Numbered from the stretch's first letter, positions 16,165-26,055 are shown. The stretch: DNA of 64,000 nt from Planctomycetota bacterium (GCA_029552545.1 JAKPDO010000050.1:1-64000), one strand, 5' to 3'. Notes: a model not told the origin generated them from the sequence alone. Program-made: numbers and translations.

Positions 16165-17434
16165 CTTTTTTCATCAGTTCCCGCAGCAGAATGGTGGCAT
16201 AGCAGCCGGAATCCAACTCGAAGGACAGCTGGAGGTATTCGCCTTTGTCATCCTGTCCGGTGTCGATTTCAATCTGTTTGGGCTGAAAGCGCAGGGCCCG
16301 CCGTCCGCCTTTGGCGCCGGCAATTTTGAGCCGGCGAAGGTCCTCCTCCTGCAGCGGCACCTGGTCAAGCACGGCGTTTTCGATTTCGCCGGCGGCTCCG
16401 CTGATTCGGGTGGTTCGAAGCCCCAGCAGGGGGCCGGTCGGGCTGATTTCAAACCGTTCGCATCGGGGCTGTTCGGCCGCAGGGTCTTCCACCACAAAAC
16501 AGGCGCCGTTGTCGTGCTTCATCGCCAAATCGCCTTCGAGCACCTGGTCGATTCGAGGCATTCGGGCGGCCAGGACCTGGTTGAAGATATGAGACTGCCA
16601 GGCCGCCACCAGAAGACTGCGGAACGGTTTGCTGACGGCCAGAGCGGCGCGGCGTTTGTCGCCGGGATAGTCAATCAGCGACTGCAGCGCCCGCCGCTGG
16701 TCGCGGAATCGAAACGGCCAGTTGCGGTAGGCCTTGTCGTATTGGCCTTCTTCGTAAAAGCGCCGGGCCCGGATAAAATCTTTCTGCTTGTCCAGCTCGG
16801 GTTTGCCCAGCAGGATGTCCGTAAACTCTTCGAGGCGGTCTTTTACGAGGGCCCAGCCGAGCAGGTGCGATTCAAAACGAGACCCAAACCGCTGGGGTCC
16901 GAAATAGTTCGGCACCCCGCGCCGAGCCAGCACGGTTAGGCACTGCTCGGCGATTTCTTTGGCTTGCGGGATGGGAACCTCCAGCTGTCGGACCCGAATG
17001 CGGAAGCGGTTGCCGGCCAGATGGCCGGTTTTGAGTTTGTTGTTGTGCCGGGCAACTTCGAGAATGCGGATATTCGGCAGCTCCAGGGCCAGCAGACGCT
17101 CCGGCTCGACGTGTTCGACCGACATCCATTGGCGGGTGACGGCTTTGGTGTCTTTGCGTCCGGCCATCCCGATATCCAGGTGGCGGACCCCGAGGGCGTC
17201 GGCAATCCGTTCGGCGGCATCGGAGCTGGCCAGGCCGGTTTTTTCAATTCGGAAGAAGGTGTGGGTTCCCTCGCCGGATGGCGGATAAAGAGGGATTTCA
17301 TCGACAAAGAAATCCTCCGGGCAGACCTTGATGACGCCGCCGATGCCCGGCAGGTCTTTGGTCAGATACGGCCAGGCGGTTGTATCCACCAGTTCAATAT
17401 TATTTTCCGAATTATTTTCAGACAAAGAGTCCAT
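16154..17434 (-). CDS. truD: tRNA pseudouridine(13) synthase TruD
   Basis: 426-residue pseudouridine synthase acting on U13 of tRNA. The catalytic Asp is in the signature GRKDTKAVTRQ near residue 95, and the N-terminal IKVCPEDFFVDEIPLYPPSG and FGPQRFGSRFESHLLG are characteristic of the family. It lies downstream of hemW (72-base gap) and overlaps menA. Confidence 0.92.
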   Translation of the reverse strand: MDSLSENNSENNIELVDTTAWPYLTKDLPGIGGVIKVCPEDFFVDEIPLYPPSGEGTHTFFRIEKTGLASSDAAERIADALGVRHLDIGMAGRKDTKAVTRQWMSVEHVEPERLLALELPNIRILEVARHNNKLKTGHLAGNRFRIRVRQLEVPIPQAKEIAEQCLTVLARRGVPNYFGPQRFGSRFESHLLGWALVKDRLEEFTDILLGKPELDKQKDFIRARRFYEEGQYDKAYRNWPFRFRDQRRALQSLIDYPGDKRRAALAVSKPFRSLLVAAWQSHIFNQVLAARMPRIDQVLEGDLAMKHDNGACFVVEDPAAEQPRCERFEISPTGPLLGLRTTRISGAAGEIENAVLDQVPLQEEDLRRLKIAGAKGGRRALRFQPKQIEIDTGQDDKGEYLQLSFELDSGCYATILLRELMKKDVA

Positions 17435-17506
17435 CGTTTTCCGGTGTTTAGAGTTTTCTTAAGCATAGAGAACAGCTGGAAAAAAGCAAGAGGCAAAAAC
17501 CGGACA

Positions 17507-18676
17507 TCAAACGTCGGCGAAATCACAGAGGATTGAATCCGCGACGGCCCAGGCGGGACGTGCCAGCCGAACGCATTCCGCTGTATATTCCAGCAAACCC
17601 AGAGCCGCATAGTGCCGAATGGGTTCAGCAAATAATTCCATCGGATCAAAACCGGTTTGAGAGATGAACTGCTGTCGATTGACCCCGGCTGATTTCCGAA
17701 GATTCAGGACGGCCGTCTCGCAGGCGATTTCCAGAGCAGAGGGAACCTGGACCTCGTCAAAGGCCCATTGGTTCTTCCGGATGGATTCGATATATCGCTC
17801 CAGGTCGGCGATATTGCGGGTGCGCTGTCCCCGGAACCAAGAGGCGGCGGAGGGGCCCAGGCCCAGCCAGGGGCGATTGTCCCAATAGCGAAGGTTGTGT
17901 CGGCAGGCGAAGCCGGCGCGGGCGAAGTTGGAGATTTCGTATGGTTCCAGGCCCGCTGATTCGAGGATATCGATGGCGGCCTCATACATCTGTCGGTCGG
18001 TGTCTTCATCGACAGGGGCGATTTTTTCGTCTTTTAGGTCCCGAAAAAGCGGGGTGTCGGATTCATAGGTCAGACTGTAGGCCGACAGATGAGGAATATC
18101 GAGGGCGATGGCCTTGCGGACAGACTGCTTCCAGGTTTTTAAGGAAGAACCGGGAACGGCAAAAATCAAGTCCAGCCCGATATTTTCAAAGCCGCATTGT
18201 CGAGCTGTTTTGACGGTATGGAAGATATCCTCCGGCTGGTGAAGCCGCCCGAGAAACGACAGCTCCTCCGGATGAAAGGATTGAGCCCCGATGGAGAGGC
18301 GGTTGACGCCGTATGTTTTCAGCACCGTGAAAAACGCTGCATCGGTCTGAGCCGGATTGATTTCAACCGTAAACTCTTCGGTCGGGCGGCCTGTCTTTTC
18401 GAGAAGCCGGCTCAGCAAAAACTCTATTTGGCTGACGGACAGAACGGAAGGAGAGCCGCCGCCGATATAGAGGGTCTGGATGGGCGGCTGAAGGGTGTAC
18501 AGGTCCAGCTCTCGGAGGACGGCCCGGCTCCAGGCATCCGCTGCATCCGGATTGTAGGGAATGGAATAAAAGGAGCAGTAGCGGCACTTGCGGGCACAAA
18601 AGGGCACGTGAATATAAACGGACAAGGTGTTGTCGGGAGTCGGAGAGGCGATCGGCTGGAATCTTTTTTCAGACAT
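17507..18676 (-). CDS. hemW: Radical SAM protein HemW (heme chaperone type)
   Basis: 389-residue HemN-like radical SAM protein. YIHVPFCARKCRYCSFY has the CxxxCxxC cluster motif, followed by GGGSPSVLS and the HemW-type C-terminal domain. The extra Cys two residues after the motif in true HemN oxidase is absent here (CxxCSF), which fits HemW rather than coproporphyrinogen oxidase. The start ATG 18676 overlaps the end of pssA; longer in-frame starts run into pssA and add an unnatural leader. Confidence 0.88.
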   Translation of the reverse strand: MSEKRFQPIASPTPDNTLSVYIHVPFCARKCRYCSFYSIPYNPDAADAWSRAVLRELDLYTLQPPIQTLYIGGGSPSVLSVSQIEFLLSRLLEKTGRPTEEFTVEINPAQTDAAFFTVLKTYGVNRLSIGAQSFHPEELSFLGRLHQPEDIFHTVKTARQCGFENIGLDLIFAVPGSSLKTWKQSVRKAIALDIPHLSAYSLTYESDTPLFRDLKDEKIAPVDEDTDRQMYEAAIDILESAGLEPYEISNFARAGFACRHNLRYWDNRPWLGLGPSAASWFRGQRTRNIADLERYIESIRKNQWAFDEVQVPSALEIACETAVLNLRKSAGVNRQQFISQTGFDPMELFAEPIRHYAALGLLEYTAECVRLARPAWAVADSILCDFADV

Positions 18677-19562
18677 GGTCCGGGGCAGCCGGAGAGGGCG
18701 TTTCCGCCGGAGCGGCAATCGCCCGGTGAGAATGCTGCCAGATTCTTCGCCACAGGCCGGTGAGGGCATAGCCGCCGAAACAGACAACCAGAGCGACCTG
18801 AAGCCCCGTCTGCCAAATCAGGGCCAGGATAACGGCGACCCAGAACAGGTGAATGATGGGCTTTTTGCCGCGAAGATATTGGTTGACCAGATGCGGATAC
18901 TCGATGCGGCTGACCATCAGGGCGCCGGCACCGATGGCAATCAGCGGCAGACAGTACAGGATGGTTTTCAGAAGCAGAGCGAACAGGGGCCCGCGGGCCA
19001 TGGGGTCGGCCTTCATATGTTCAATCAGGACAATCAGTCCGGCCAGAATGCCCGCAGCGGCGGGCGTCGGAAGCCCCTGGAAAACCCGATGGGCGCTTTC
19101 GTCTTCGACATTTTCCACATTAAATCGGGCCAGACGGACGGCGGCACAGCACATATAGGAAGCCCCCGCCAGCCAGAGAAAACGACGGAAAAAGTCGGAC
19201 AGAAAGAACGTTTCTTCTCCGAAAAGGTCCGGGAAGTTCTGAATCAGCACGCGAAAGGCCAGGACCGCCGGAGCCGCCCCGAAACTGAGCATATCGCACA
19301 GACTGTCCAGCTGGCCGCCGAAACTGGAGGTTGTCTGGCTCATTCGGGCGATGCGTCCGTCGAGCATGTCGGCAATCATTGCGATGAAAATCATATAGCC
19401 GGCCAGGGCGAATTTATCCGGTCCGTGAGCGGCCAGTCCGATGGCGGCAAACCCGCAGATGCCGTTGATGAGGGTCACCAGCGAAGGCAGAATCGTAACA
19501 GTTTGCAGCCGTCTGGGTCTGGACGGAAAGAAGAAACGGCGTTTTCTGTGTTTATGGCTCAT
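18669..19562 (-). CDS. pssA: CDP-diacylglycerol-serine O-phosphatidyltransferase
   Basis: 297-residue membrane enzyme making phosphatidylserine from CDP-diacylglycerol and serine. The CDP-alcohol phosphotransferase motif is complete: DMLDGRIARM, then GGQLDSLCDMLSFG (DG-x2-AR-x8-G-x3-D-x3-D). There are several membrane helices. It overlaps psd upstream by 11 bases and hemW downstream by 8. Together with psd it supplies phosphatidylethanolamine. Confidence 0.92.
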   Translation of the reverse strand: MSHKHRKRRFFFPSRPRRLQTVTILPSLVTLINGICGFAAIGLAAHGPDKFALAGYMIFIAMIADMLDGRIARMSQTTSSFGGQLDSLCDMLSFGAAPAVLAFRVLIQNFPDLFGEETFFLSDFFRRFLWLAGASYMCCAAVRLARFNVENVEDESAHRVFQGLPTPAAAGILAGLIVLIEHMKADPMARGPLFALLLKTILYCLPLIAIGAGALMVSRIEYPHLVNQYLRGKKPIIHLFWVAVILALIWQTGLQVALVVCFGGYALTGLWRRIWQHSHRAIAAPAETPSPAAPDHV

Positions 19563-20274
19563 TTTCGTATCGGGCTAACGGCGTTTCGCCCGCTTTGACC
19601 TTGTCGCCGACTTTGACCAAAATTGTCAGATTCGGCCCCGCCGGGATATACAGTTCCGTTCGGGAGCCGAATTTAATCATACCAAAGGGCTGGCCGGCCG
19701 TAAAGGTTTGATTTTCAGCCGCCTCGCAAACAATTCGGCGGGCAATCGCCCCCGAAATCTGCCGCAGCAGAAGCGGTTCAAAAGGCGGCTGGATTCGCTC
19801 CAGCAGGAGGTTGTTGGATTCGTTGACTTTTCCGGCCTGAACGCCTTCGAGGGCATTGAGGAATTTGCCGGGCTTGTAGGTGACGGACTTGACGCGGACG
19901 GCACAGGGCATCCGGTTGATATGGACATTGAAGATGCTCAAAAAGATGCCGATGCGGACGGCCGGGTCGGGGCCCAGCGCCGGCTCGTGCACCTGTTCAA
20001 TGTCGCTGATAGTGCCGTCAGCGGGGGCAAGAAGCAGAGCCGGGTCATCTGGAATTGTCCGCTTGGGGTCGCGAAAAAAGGAAACGGCCCAAATCAGTAC
20101 GCACAGCAAAACGGCTTGCGGCAGGATGCCCGCCAGCCAGAAACCGGCTCCGCTGTGCATCGTTTCCGGAAATACCTGCCAAAAAAACAGGGCATACACG
20201 AGCATCAAAACAAGCAGGACGGCCGGATAAGCCGCCGCCTGCGGAAGACCATATTTGGTTATCGGAATTCGCAT
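19552..20274 (-). CDS. psd: Phosphatidylserine decarboxylase (short type)
   Basis: 240-residue pyruvoyl enzyme converting phosphatidylserine to phosphatidylethanolamine. Two N-terminal membrane helices are followed by the PSD core (FLSIFNVHINRMP). The self-cleavage site is the Gly-Ser in KFGSRTEL near the C terminus. This matches the short, archaeal/Bacteroidetes-like class, which has GSR in place of LGST. ATG 20274 (MRIPITKYG) is chosen; the frame is open further upstream but through the terminator of the preceding gene. It is first in the psd-pssA-hemW run. Confidence 0.9.
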   Translation of the reverse strand: MRIPITKYGLPQAAAYPAVLLVLMLVYALFFWQVFPETMHSGAGFWLAGILPQAVLLCVLIWAVSFFRDPKRTIPDDPALLLAPADGTISDIEQVHEPALGPDPAVRIGIFLSIFNVHINRMPCAVRVKSVTYKPGKFLNALEGVQAGKVNESNNLLLERIQPPFEPLLLRQISGAIARRIVCEAAENQTFTAGQPFGMIKFGSRTELYIPAGPNLTILVKVGDKVKAGETPLARYENEP

Positions 20275-20326
20275 ACGACATAACGTAGAGGAAAAAGGAG
20301 AAAAAAGCAAGACATCTTGAAATGAA

Positions 20327-20354
20327 AACGGCGAAGCGGAAGCGCTTCGCCGTT
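20327..20354 (-). terminator. Terminator after the SIS-domain gene
   Basis: The perfect 12-bp stem AACGGCGAAGCG / CGCTTCGCCGTT around a 4-base loop lies 23 bases after the SIS gene stop. On the minus strand it is followed by TTCATTTC, a modest T-rich tail. Confidence 0.65.
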
Positions 20355-20377
20355 CTTGTTTTCCATTTGTGCGATTT

Positions 20378-21394
20378 TCAGACAACCAGTTCGTTGCCGA
20401 CCTTTCGGGCGCGGGTGGGTTTGTCGAGGTTGATGCCGAGGGCCAGGCCGATTTCAACCAGCAGATTCCATCCGGCGGCCAGATACACATAGGGAGTCAG
20501 TTCGCCGGCGTCCGGGACCTGAATCGTCGGGAAGGGGGTCTTGCGGTTGGCGATGGCAACCACCTTGAGCCCTACACCCTTAACGAGGACCTCCTGAAAC
20601 TTTTCGATTTCGGCCTCGATGGGGTCCACTACAAAGACAATGTCCTTGGGGTCCATCACTTCCTCGATGCCGTGCACGGCATACGTGCCCTCCAGATAGT
20701 CGGATTTGTTGCGGGTGATTTCGTTGGTCTTCAGGGTCAGCTCCTCGGCCACGCCGTCATTGTATCCGGCAAAATAGATGGTGGGAGCTCCGACGGCCGT
20801 CTGGATAATCGACGGGTCGATTTTGAGGGTCAGAGCGGTTTGAATCTGGTCCGCCAGTTTGCCGCAGTTGACGTCGGCCAGGTTGCCGGCGATATGCCGC
20901 AGGAGCGATTCATAAAAGAGGGCCTGCTCAATCACGCTTTTGGTGGCCGCAACGGCCTGTTCCCAGCCGCAGGTGAGGACAAAGGTTTTTGCACAGGCCT
21001 CTTCGAGCAGCGTTCCGGCATTGGCCGACAGACCGAAGCGGTTGGGGTTGCCCATTTCTTTGAGTTTTTTGGCCAGCAGCACCACTTCTTTGGTGCGTCC
21101 GGAGTTGGAGGCGCAGAAAACGGCAAACCGAGACAGGTTGTACTCGGCCGCCTGCCGGGAACCCTCTGTAAAGACGGCCAAATCCAGCCCCCATCGCAGG
21201 GCTTTTCGGATGGCGTTTTTGGCGGGGAAGATTCGGCTGGAGCCCTCGCCGGTCAGCAGCAGCCGGCCTGCGGATCGGATGATTTGGGCAACTTCTTTGG
21301 TTTGCTGGAGATTAAATTTTCGCACGACCCCAACCACATCCATCATCTCACGGACCAGCGCGAATTTTGCGTATCGTTCTTCCTGCAGGTTCAT
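20378..21394 (-). CDS. SIS-domain sugar-phosphate isomerase-like protein
   Basis: 338 residues with two SIS (sugar isomerase) domains, related to the isomerase half of GlmS. The phosphate-binding loops are TGEGSSRIFPAKN (near 46) and CASNSGRTKEV (near 97); the second SIS domain (about 190-320) includes FVVDPIEAEIE. No glutaminase domain is present. It probably binds or isomerises an aminosugar phosphate. ATG 21394 follows GAGGAG by 7 bases. It lies 31 bases downstream of the DUF4954 gene, and a terminator follows, so the two form a transcript and perhaps a pathway. Confidence 0.75.
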   Translation of the reverse strand: MNLQEERYAKFALVREMMDVVGVVRKFNLQQTKEVAQIIRSAGRLLLTGEGSSRIFPAKNAIRKALRWGLDLAVFTEGSRQAAEYNLSRFAVFCASNSGRTKEVVLLAKKLKEMGNPNRFGLSANAGTLLEEACAKTFVLTCGWEQAVAATKSVIEQALFYESLLRHIAGNLADVNCGKLADQIQTALTLKIDPSIIQTAVGAPTIYFAGYNDGVAEELTLKTNEITRNKSDYLEGTYAVHGIEEVMDPKDIVFVVDPIEAEIEKFQEVLVKGVGLKVVAIANRKTPFPTIQVPDAGELTPYVYLAAGWNLLVEIGLALGINLDKPTRARKVGNELVV

Positions 21395-21425
21395 TGGTTT
21401 TCTCCTCAAAAATGACGGTTGACAA

Positions 21426-23630
21426 TTACCCTCTCTGCAAAACGGCCTGGACGGCGGCCTGAAATTGTTCGGTTTCCTGACGGACTCGCTTGACAAAGTC
21501 GTTTTCCTCCAGCGGCCCGATGACGGCGAGCATTTCCTCGCTGCTTCGATAAGTGGCCTGCCGGAAGGGATTCTCGTAGTCTTTTTTGCGGGATTCGTAA
21601 ACCCGCTGACAAATCAAATGCTGGATTTGGACGGCCTGGCGGAGGGCTTCTTTCCATTGCTCAGCGGTCAGTGTTTGCGTTTCCCACAGCGAGCACAGGG
21701 TCGCCCAGGCGTGCTTTTGTTTGTCGGCCGGATACCGCTGCCAGAGCTGGTCATAACGGTCATGAATCTGCTGCCAGGTTTGCAGTTTTCCGTCGCGGAT
21801 GTCGGCCCGCAGCCGGTCCACATCTTCGGCAGGTATTAGCTGGCCGCCTAAATTGACCCAGTCTCGGCATCGGGGGCCCTGCAGAGCGGTTTTCAGGTCT
21901 TCAAAATGCGCCTGCGGGTTGGCCTGCATCCAGCTGAGCAGATTCTTGACTGCATAATACAAAAGCATCTGCCGATAGGCTTGGTACCCTTCAATCGGTT
22001 TGAGAATAACGGCCTTTCGGGAGGATTTTTCCATCTTTTCGCCGAGCACCTCCAGGTCGGCGACCCCCTTTTCGCCGCTGCAAAGCAGCGTGCGTCCGAG
22101 GGCGGCCAGGTCGTCGGCGGAGCGGCTGTCGGGAGATTGCCCCTGTCTGCGCAGATAGGCCTTTGCGGTCCACTCTTCCAGAAGCCGCATTGCATGGAAG
22201 ATTTCCTCGGCGGTATCCGGGGCCAGACTGTCAAACTCAATATGCTGCGTTTTGCGGATGCGTTTGTCACGCGTCAGAAACTTCCAGGTATTGCGGGCCA
22301 GAGCGTACATATTGAAAAGCCACCAGAAGGCGGGCATGACCTCCAGCCGATCCTGGGAAACGTTGTTGTTCAGCAGCGAAAACGGCAGCGGAATATCCAG
22401 CTCGGCCAGATAATCCCCTTTGGACAGCAGCACAAAGGAGGCAAACCGGGAGGAGTGCTTGATGCTGGTGCACAATCCCGGCCAGAAGCCGCGTCCGGCC
22501 TGGACTTCATTGTCGTTGGCTCGGCTGTTGTGGTTGGAGCCGACGGTAGCCCCGGCGGCCATATTGCTTTGGCCCAGCACGACGGAGGCAATCAGAAACG
22601 AGTTGTTGTGATGCTGTTCATGGGCGGGGAAAATCAGATTGTTGAGCACCTCGCAGCAGGAAATCGTGGAGTTGTCGCCGAGGAACGAGTGAATCAGCCG
22701 GGCGCCGTATTTCAGATTGGAGTTGTTGCCGAGAATAAAGCGCACGGCCTTGCAGCCGTAGAAAATATGGCAGCCGTAGCCGATGATGCCGTTGACCAGT
22801 TCGACCCCTTCGCCGATTTGGCTGGGCTCTTCGGGGGAGGAATTGATGGTCAGATTTTTGAGTTTGTTGGCCCCTTTGATATAACAGTGGGCGCCGATTT
22901 TGACGTCTTTGAGAATCTGACAGTTTTTGATGACGCACTGATCGCCGACCGTGCCGTAGTAGCCGCGTCGGCTGTCAAACTGTTTTTGGGTTATGTCCTT
23001 GAGCCGTTCCAGAAGCCCTTTGTCTTCACGGTATTTGGCCCAGAGGTAGGCATCGGCGGTAATCATCCCGTCGAAGGGAATGACCCGCCGTCCGCCGGCT
23101 TCGTTCGTCAGGTCCAGCCAGATGCGGACGGATTCGGGTTCGCCGTCTTTGACAATGCCGTTGCCGAATTTGGCGTAATTGGTCGTGTGCATCTCATCGA
23201 TGTTCAGCAGGATGCAGCGGTTCCCGATGATGTAGTGGGCCAGGTAGCTGACGTTGTGAACAGCGGCATCATCGCCGATGTCGCAGGAGACGATGCGGCT
23301 GTTGGTGATGCCGACCGGCACCTGCATATCATGGTGCTCGAGGATTTGGTTGCGCATTCGTCCCAGCCGCACCAGTCCGAAAAAGGAGCTGTTTTTGATT
23401 TGTGCCGGCTCAAACTCATCGGTAACCAGCACATCATCCCAGTTATCGGCTGTGTTGCCGTTTTTGACCAGCTGCTCCAGTTCATCGGCCCGCAGATGGC
23501 GCCAGGCCGGATGGGGCTGAGGGATTTGACTGTTGCGAAGGTAAAATTCATCTTTGCCGTCCGGCAGATAGGGGGAAGGGATAAAGTTTTTTCCGAGTTG
23601 ACCGGCCGGCAGCAGAACCACATGCTCCAT
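21426..23630 (-). CDS. DUF4954 family protein (hexapeptide-repeat)
   Basis: 734-residue protein matching the DUF4954 family, known mainly from Bacteroidetes and spirochaetes and of unknown function. The centre (about 80-400) carries left-handed beta-helix/hexapeptide-like repeats (IGDDAAVHNVSYL, VGDQCVIKNCQIL, LGDNSTISCCEVL, AAGATVGSNHNSRA), as in acyl- and nucleotidyltransferases of GlmU type. The C-terminal third is helical. The start has a strong GGAGGG site. The SIS-domain protein directly downstream suggests aminosugar or sugar-phosphate metabolism; that is inference. Confidence 0.8.
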   Translation of the reverse strand: MEHVVLLPAGQLGKNFIPSPYLPDGKDEFYLRNSQIPQPHPAWRHLRADELEQLVKNGNTADNWDDVLVTDEFEPAQIKNSSFFGLVRLGRMRNQILEHHDMQVPVGITNSRIVSCDIGDDAAVHNVSYLAHYIIGNRCILLNIDEMHTTNYAKFGNGIVKDGEPESVRIWLDLTNEAGGRRVIPFDGMITADAYLWAKYREDKGLLERLKDITQKQFDSRRGYYGTVGDQCVIKNCQILKDVKIGAHCYIKGANKLKNLTINSSPEEPSQIGEGVELVNGIIGYGCHIFYGCKAVRFILGNNSNLKYGARLIHSFLGDNSTISCCEVLNNLIFPAHEQHHNNSFLIASVVLGQSNMAAGATVGSNHNSRANDNEVQAGRGFWPGLCTSIKHSSRFASFVLLSKGDYLAELDIPLPFSLLNNNVSQDRLEVMPAFWWLFNMYALARNTWKFLTRDKRIRKTQHIEFDSLAPDTAEEIFHAMRLLEEWTAKAYLRRQGQSPDSRSADDLAALGRTLLCSGEKGVADLEVLGEKMEKSSRKAVILKPIEGYQAYRQMLLYYAVKNLLSWMQANPQAHFEDLKTALQGPRCRDWVNLGGQLIPAEDVDRLRADIRDGKLQTWQQIHDRYDQLWQRYPADKQKHAWATLCSLWETQTLTAEQWKEALRQAVQIQHLICQRVYESRKKDYENPFRQATYRSSEEMLAVIGPLEENDFVKRVRQETEQFQAAVQAVLQRG

Positions 23631-23727
23631 TCAGACGACCCTCCAAAACAAAAGGAAACAATTGTTTTCGGAAAAACAATATTATACCGCTCTTTCAGTG
23701 CGCAGCAATTGTTTTTCGGGCCGGTGT

Positions 23728-25911
23728 TTATTTCCTTCCGCGTTGGGATTTGACGCGGCGGGAGCGGCCGCCCTGCCGGGTCTGGACGAGCGGTTCCGCC
23801 GGTGCGACAAACAGCTGACGGGCCGGCACATTCACGGAGACGATTCGCACCTTCATCGGCTGGCCGAGGTGGATGCTGTGTCCGGACCATTTGCCGACAA
23901 CGGCCTGCGCCCGCTGGTCATATCTCCATTCGTCCAGCCCCAGATCGCCGGGTTCGATAAGCCCTTCGATGCCGAATTTCAAACACTGGACAAAGACGCC
24001 GAAATTGGTCAGTCCGGAGACAACGGTGTCCATTTCATCGCCGATGTGTTTGGTGAGCATCTGAAGAATCAGGACGGTTTTGAGTTCCTCTTCGGCCTGG
24101 TCGGCCTGTTCTTCCGTCCAGGTCAGGTGCCGGCCGATTTCCCGCAGTTCCAGCTCAGGCAGGACTTCTTCCAGTCCGATTTTGTTCAGGGTGCCGCGGA
24201 TGTAGCAGTCGATAAGCCGATGCACCAGCAGGTCGGCGTAGCGGCGGATGGGGCTGGTGAAATGGCAGTAGTGCGTGCTGGCCAACGCATAGTGCCCGAT
24301 GTGCAGGGGCGAGTATTCCGCTCGGGGCAGGCTGCGCAGGACGTAGGTGTTGATGGCGTAGGAAAGAGGGGTATCTTTCACGGAATCCAGCAGGTCCTGA
24401 ATGGCCCGCCGGTCGAGGACGCGGGGGACCTTCATTCGGAACAGCTTGATAAAGCGTCCGAGGTTTTTGGCACTTTGGGCGTCCGGCGCCGGATGGATCC
24501 GCCGGAGGAAGGGGACCCGGAACCGATCCAGCAGACCGGCGACCGCCTCGTTGGCCTCGACCATGAACATTTCGATGATAGTGTGCGGATAACTGTCGTC
24601 CGCCGGATGGGCGTCAACGACCTGCCCGGATTCATCATACACCAGCTCCGTCTCCGGCAGGTCCAGATGAATCATTCCTGCTTTGCGGCGCCGGGCCTCA
24701 ATCGCTCGGGCCAGCGTTTCCATGTCCTTCAGCAGCGCGACGACTTCTCCCGGAAAGCCCCGGGCCTTTCCCCGCAGAATCCGGTCGGCCTCTTCATAGG
24801 TCAGGCGGGCTGTGGAGCAGATTACGGTATTGTCAAACTCCGTCTGAAGGACTTTGCCGTCGGGGCTGTAGGTGATGTACACGCTTTTGGTGAAGCGCCG
24901 CTGGCCGGGCTGCAGCGAGCAGATGCCGTTGCTGAGCACCTCCGGCAGCATCGGGATGACCTTGCCGGGCAGATAGACACTGTTGCCGCGCCGTCGGGCC
25001 TCTTTGTCCAGCGGGCTATGCATCGGCACAAAGGTGCTCACGTCGGCAATGTGAACGCCCAGACGCCAGTTGCCGTCGCGGTCTTTTCGCAGACTGATGG
25101 CATCGTCAAAGTCTTTGGCATCCGGCGGGTCGATGGTGATGATGGTTTCTTCCGTCAGGTCTGCCCGGTTGCCGATTTCGTCGGGATTGAACTGTTCGAC
25201 GGCCTGTCGGGCCTGCTGCCGGCATTCTTCATCAAAATCCTCCGGCAGAGAAAACCGTTCCATCACCGCACGGATTTCGGTATCGTAGCGTCCGGCCCTG
25301 CCGAGGATTCGAATGACCGCCCCGCGGGCCGGCTGATTGTTTTGCGGATAGCGGGTGATTTCCACCACAACTTTGTCGTTCTCACGGGCGCCGCTGGCGG
25401 ATACATCATCAAGAAGAATGGTGCCGAAAAAGCCCTTGCCTTCCGGCTGGATGAACCAGATGTTTTGCCGCCGCTGCAGGGTGCCGACAAAGCGGTCGCT
25501 GCTTCGCTCGATAATCTGGATAATTTGTCCGCCGTACCGCCACTGGCCGTCTCGTTTGCCGCGCCGTATCACCTTTGCCTGAACAATATCGCCGTTCATT
25601 GCCCCGTTGATGTCGTCGGGGGCAATGTATAAGTCGCCGTGGGCGTTGGGGGTGATCGGAACCAAAAAGCCGAAGCCCCGCGGGTTGGCGCGAAACGTTC
25701 CAATGACGGTATCGGACAGCGGGGGCAGCATCAGGTTCTTTCGGGAATCGGTGACGATTTGTCCGTTTCGGCGAAGGTCCTCTACGGCCTTCTGAAAGGT
25801 GGCCGCCTCCTCCTTGCCGACCCCCAGCCAGCCGGCCAGCTGGGAAGCCGTCATCGGCTCATAATCCCGTCGTGTCAGGGTGTTAAGTATCTGTAATTTA
25901 TAATGTTCCAT
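23728..25911 (-). CDS. rnr: Ribonuclease R
   Basis: 727-residue 3'-5' exoribonuclease that degrades structured RNA. An N-terminal winged helix is followed by cold-shock domains (IGTFRANPRGFGFLVP) and the RNB catalytic domain with DPPDAKDFDDAIS near 260 (metal-binding aspartates). A C-terminal S1 domain (SGLTNFGVFVQ) and a basic tail ending SQRGRK follow. It diverges from the kinase-like fusion gene and lies 97 bases upstream of DUF4954 on the same strand. Confidence 0.95.
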   Translation of the reverse strand: MEHYKLQILNTLTRRDYEPMTASQLAGWLGVGKEEAATFQKAVEDLRRNGQIVTDSRKNLMLPPLSDTVIGTFRANPRGFGFLVPITPNAHGDLYIAPDDINGAMNGDIVQAKVIRRGKRDGQWRYGGQIIQIIERSSDRFVGTLQRRQNIWFIQPEGKGFFGTILLDDVSASGARENDKVVVEITRYPQNNQPARGAVIRILGRAGRYDTEIRAVMERFSLPEDFDEECRQQARQAVEQFNPDEIGNRADLTEETIITIDPPDAKDFDDAISLRKDRDGNWRLGVHIADVSTFVPMHSPLDKEARRRGNSVYLPGKVIPMLPEVLSNGICSLQPGQRRFTKSVYITYSPDGKVLQTEFDNTVICSTARLTYEEADRILRGKARGFPGEVVALLKDMETLARAIEARRRKAGMIHLDLPETELVYDESGQVVDAHPADDSYPHTIIEMFMVEANEAVAGLLDRFRVPFLRRIHPAPDAQSAKNLGRFIKLFRMKVPRVLDRRAIQDLLDSVKDTPLSYAINTYVLRSLPRAEYSPLHIGHYALASTHYCHFTSPIRRYADLLVHRLIDCYIRGTLNKIGLEEVLPELELREIGRHLTWTEEQADQAEEELKTVLILQMLTKHIGDEMDTVVSGLTNFGVFVQCLKFGIEGLIEPGDLGLDEWRYDQRAQAVVGKWSGHSIHLGQPMKVRIVSVNVPARQLFVAPAEPLVQTRQGGRSRRVKSQRGRK

Positions 25912-25978
25912 CGCCCTCGCATTGTACCCGAAACTCGGTTGTTTGGCTATCTTTTATCGGAACAAGAAGGGCATTTTC

Positions 25979-26006
25979 TTGCATTTTTCCTTTGCAGGGC
26001 TACAAT
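25979..26006 (+). promoter_or_regulatory. Promoter of the kinase-like/NDT-like gene
   Basis: TTGCAT (25979-25984), 16-base spacer, TACAAT (26001-26006), in the 144-base gap between divergent genes. The predicted start is near 26013. Confidence 0.5.
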
Positions 26007-26055
26007 GGGTTTCTCTTTTGCTTGGCGGAGAAGGAAATTAAACCGGGAGATTGCG

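Noticed and set aside
21906..23753. 615-residue plus-strand frame opposite the DUF4954 gene
   Set aside because: It is antisense to a well-supported family protein, and composition (Gly/Val/Asp-rich) is typical of such shadows.
23662..25632. 656-residue plus-strand frame opposite rnr
   Set aside because: It is antisense to RNase R, whose catalytic motifs are clear.
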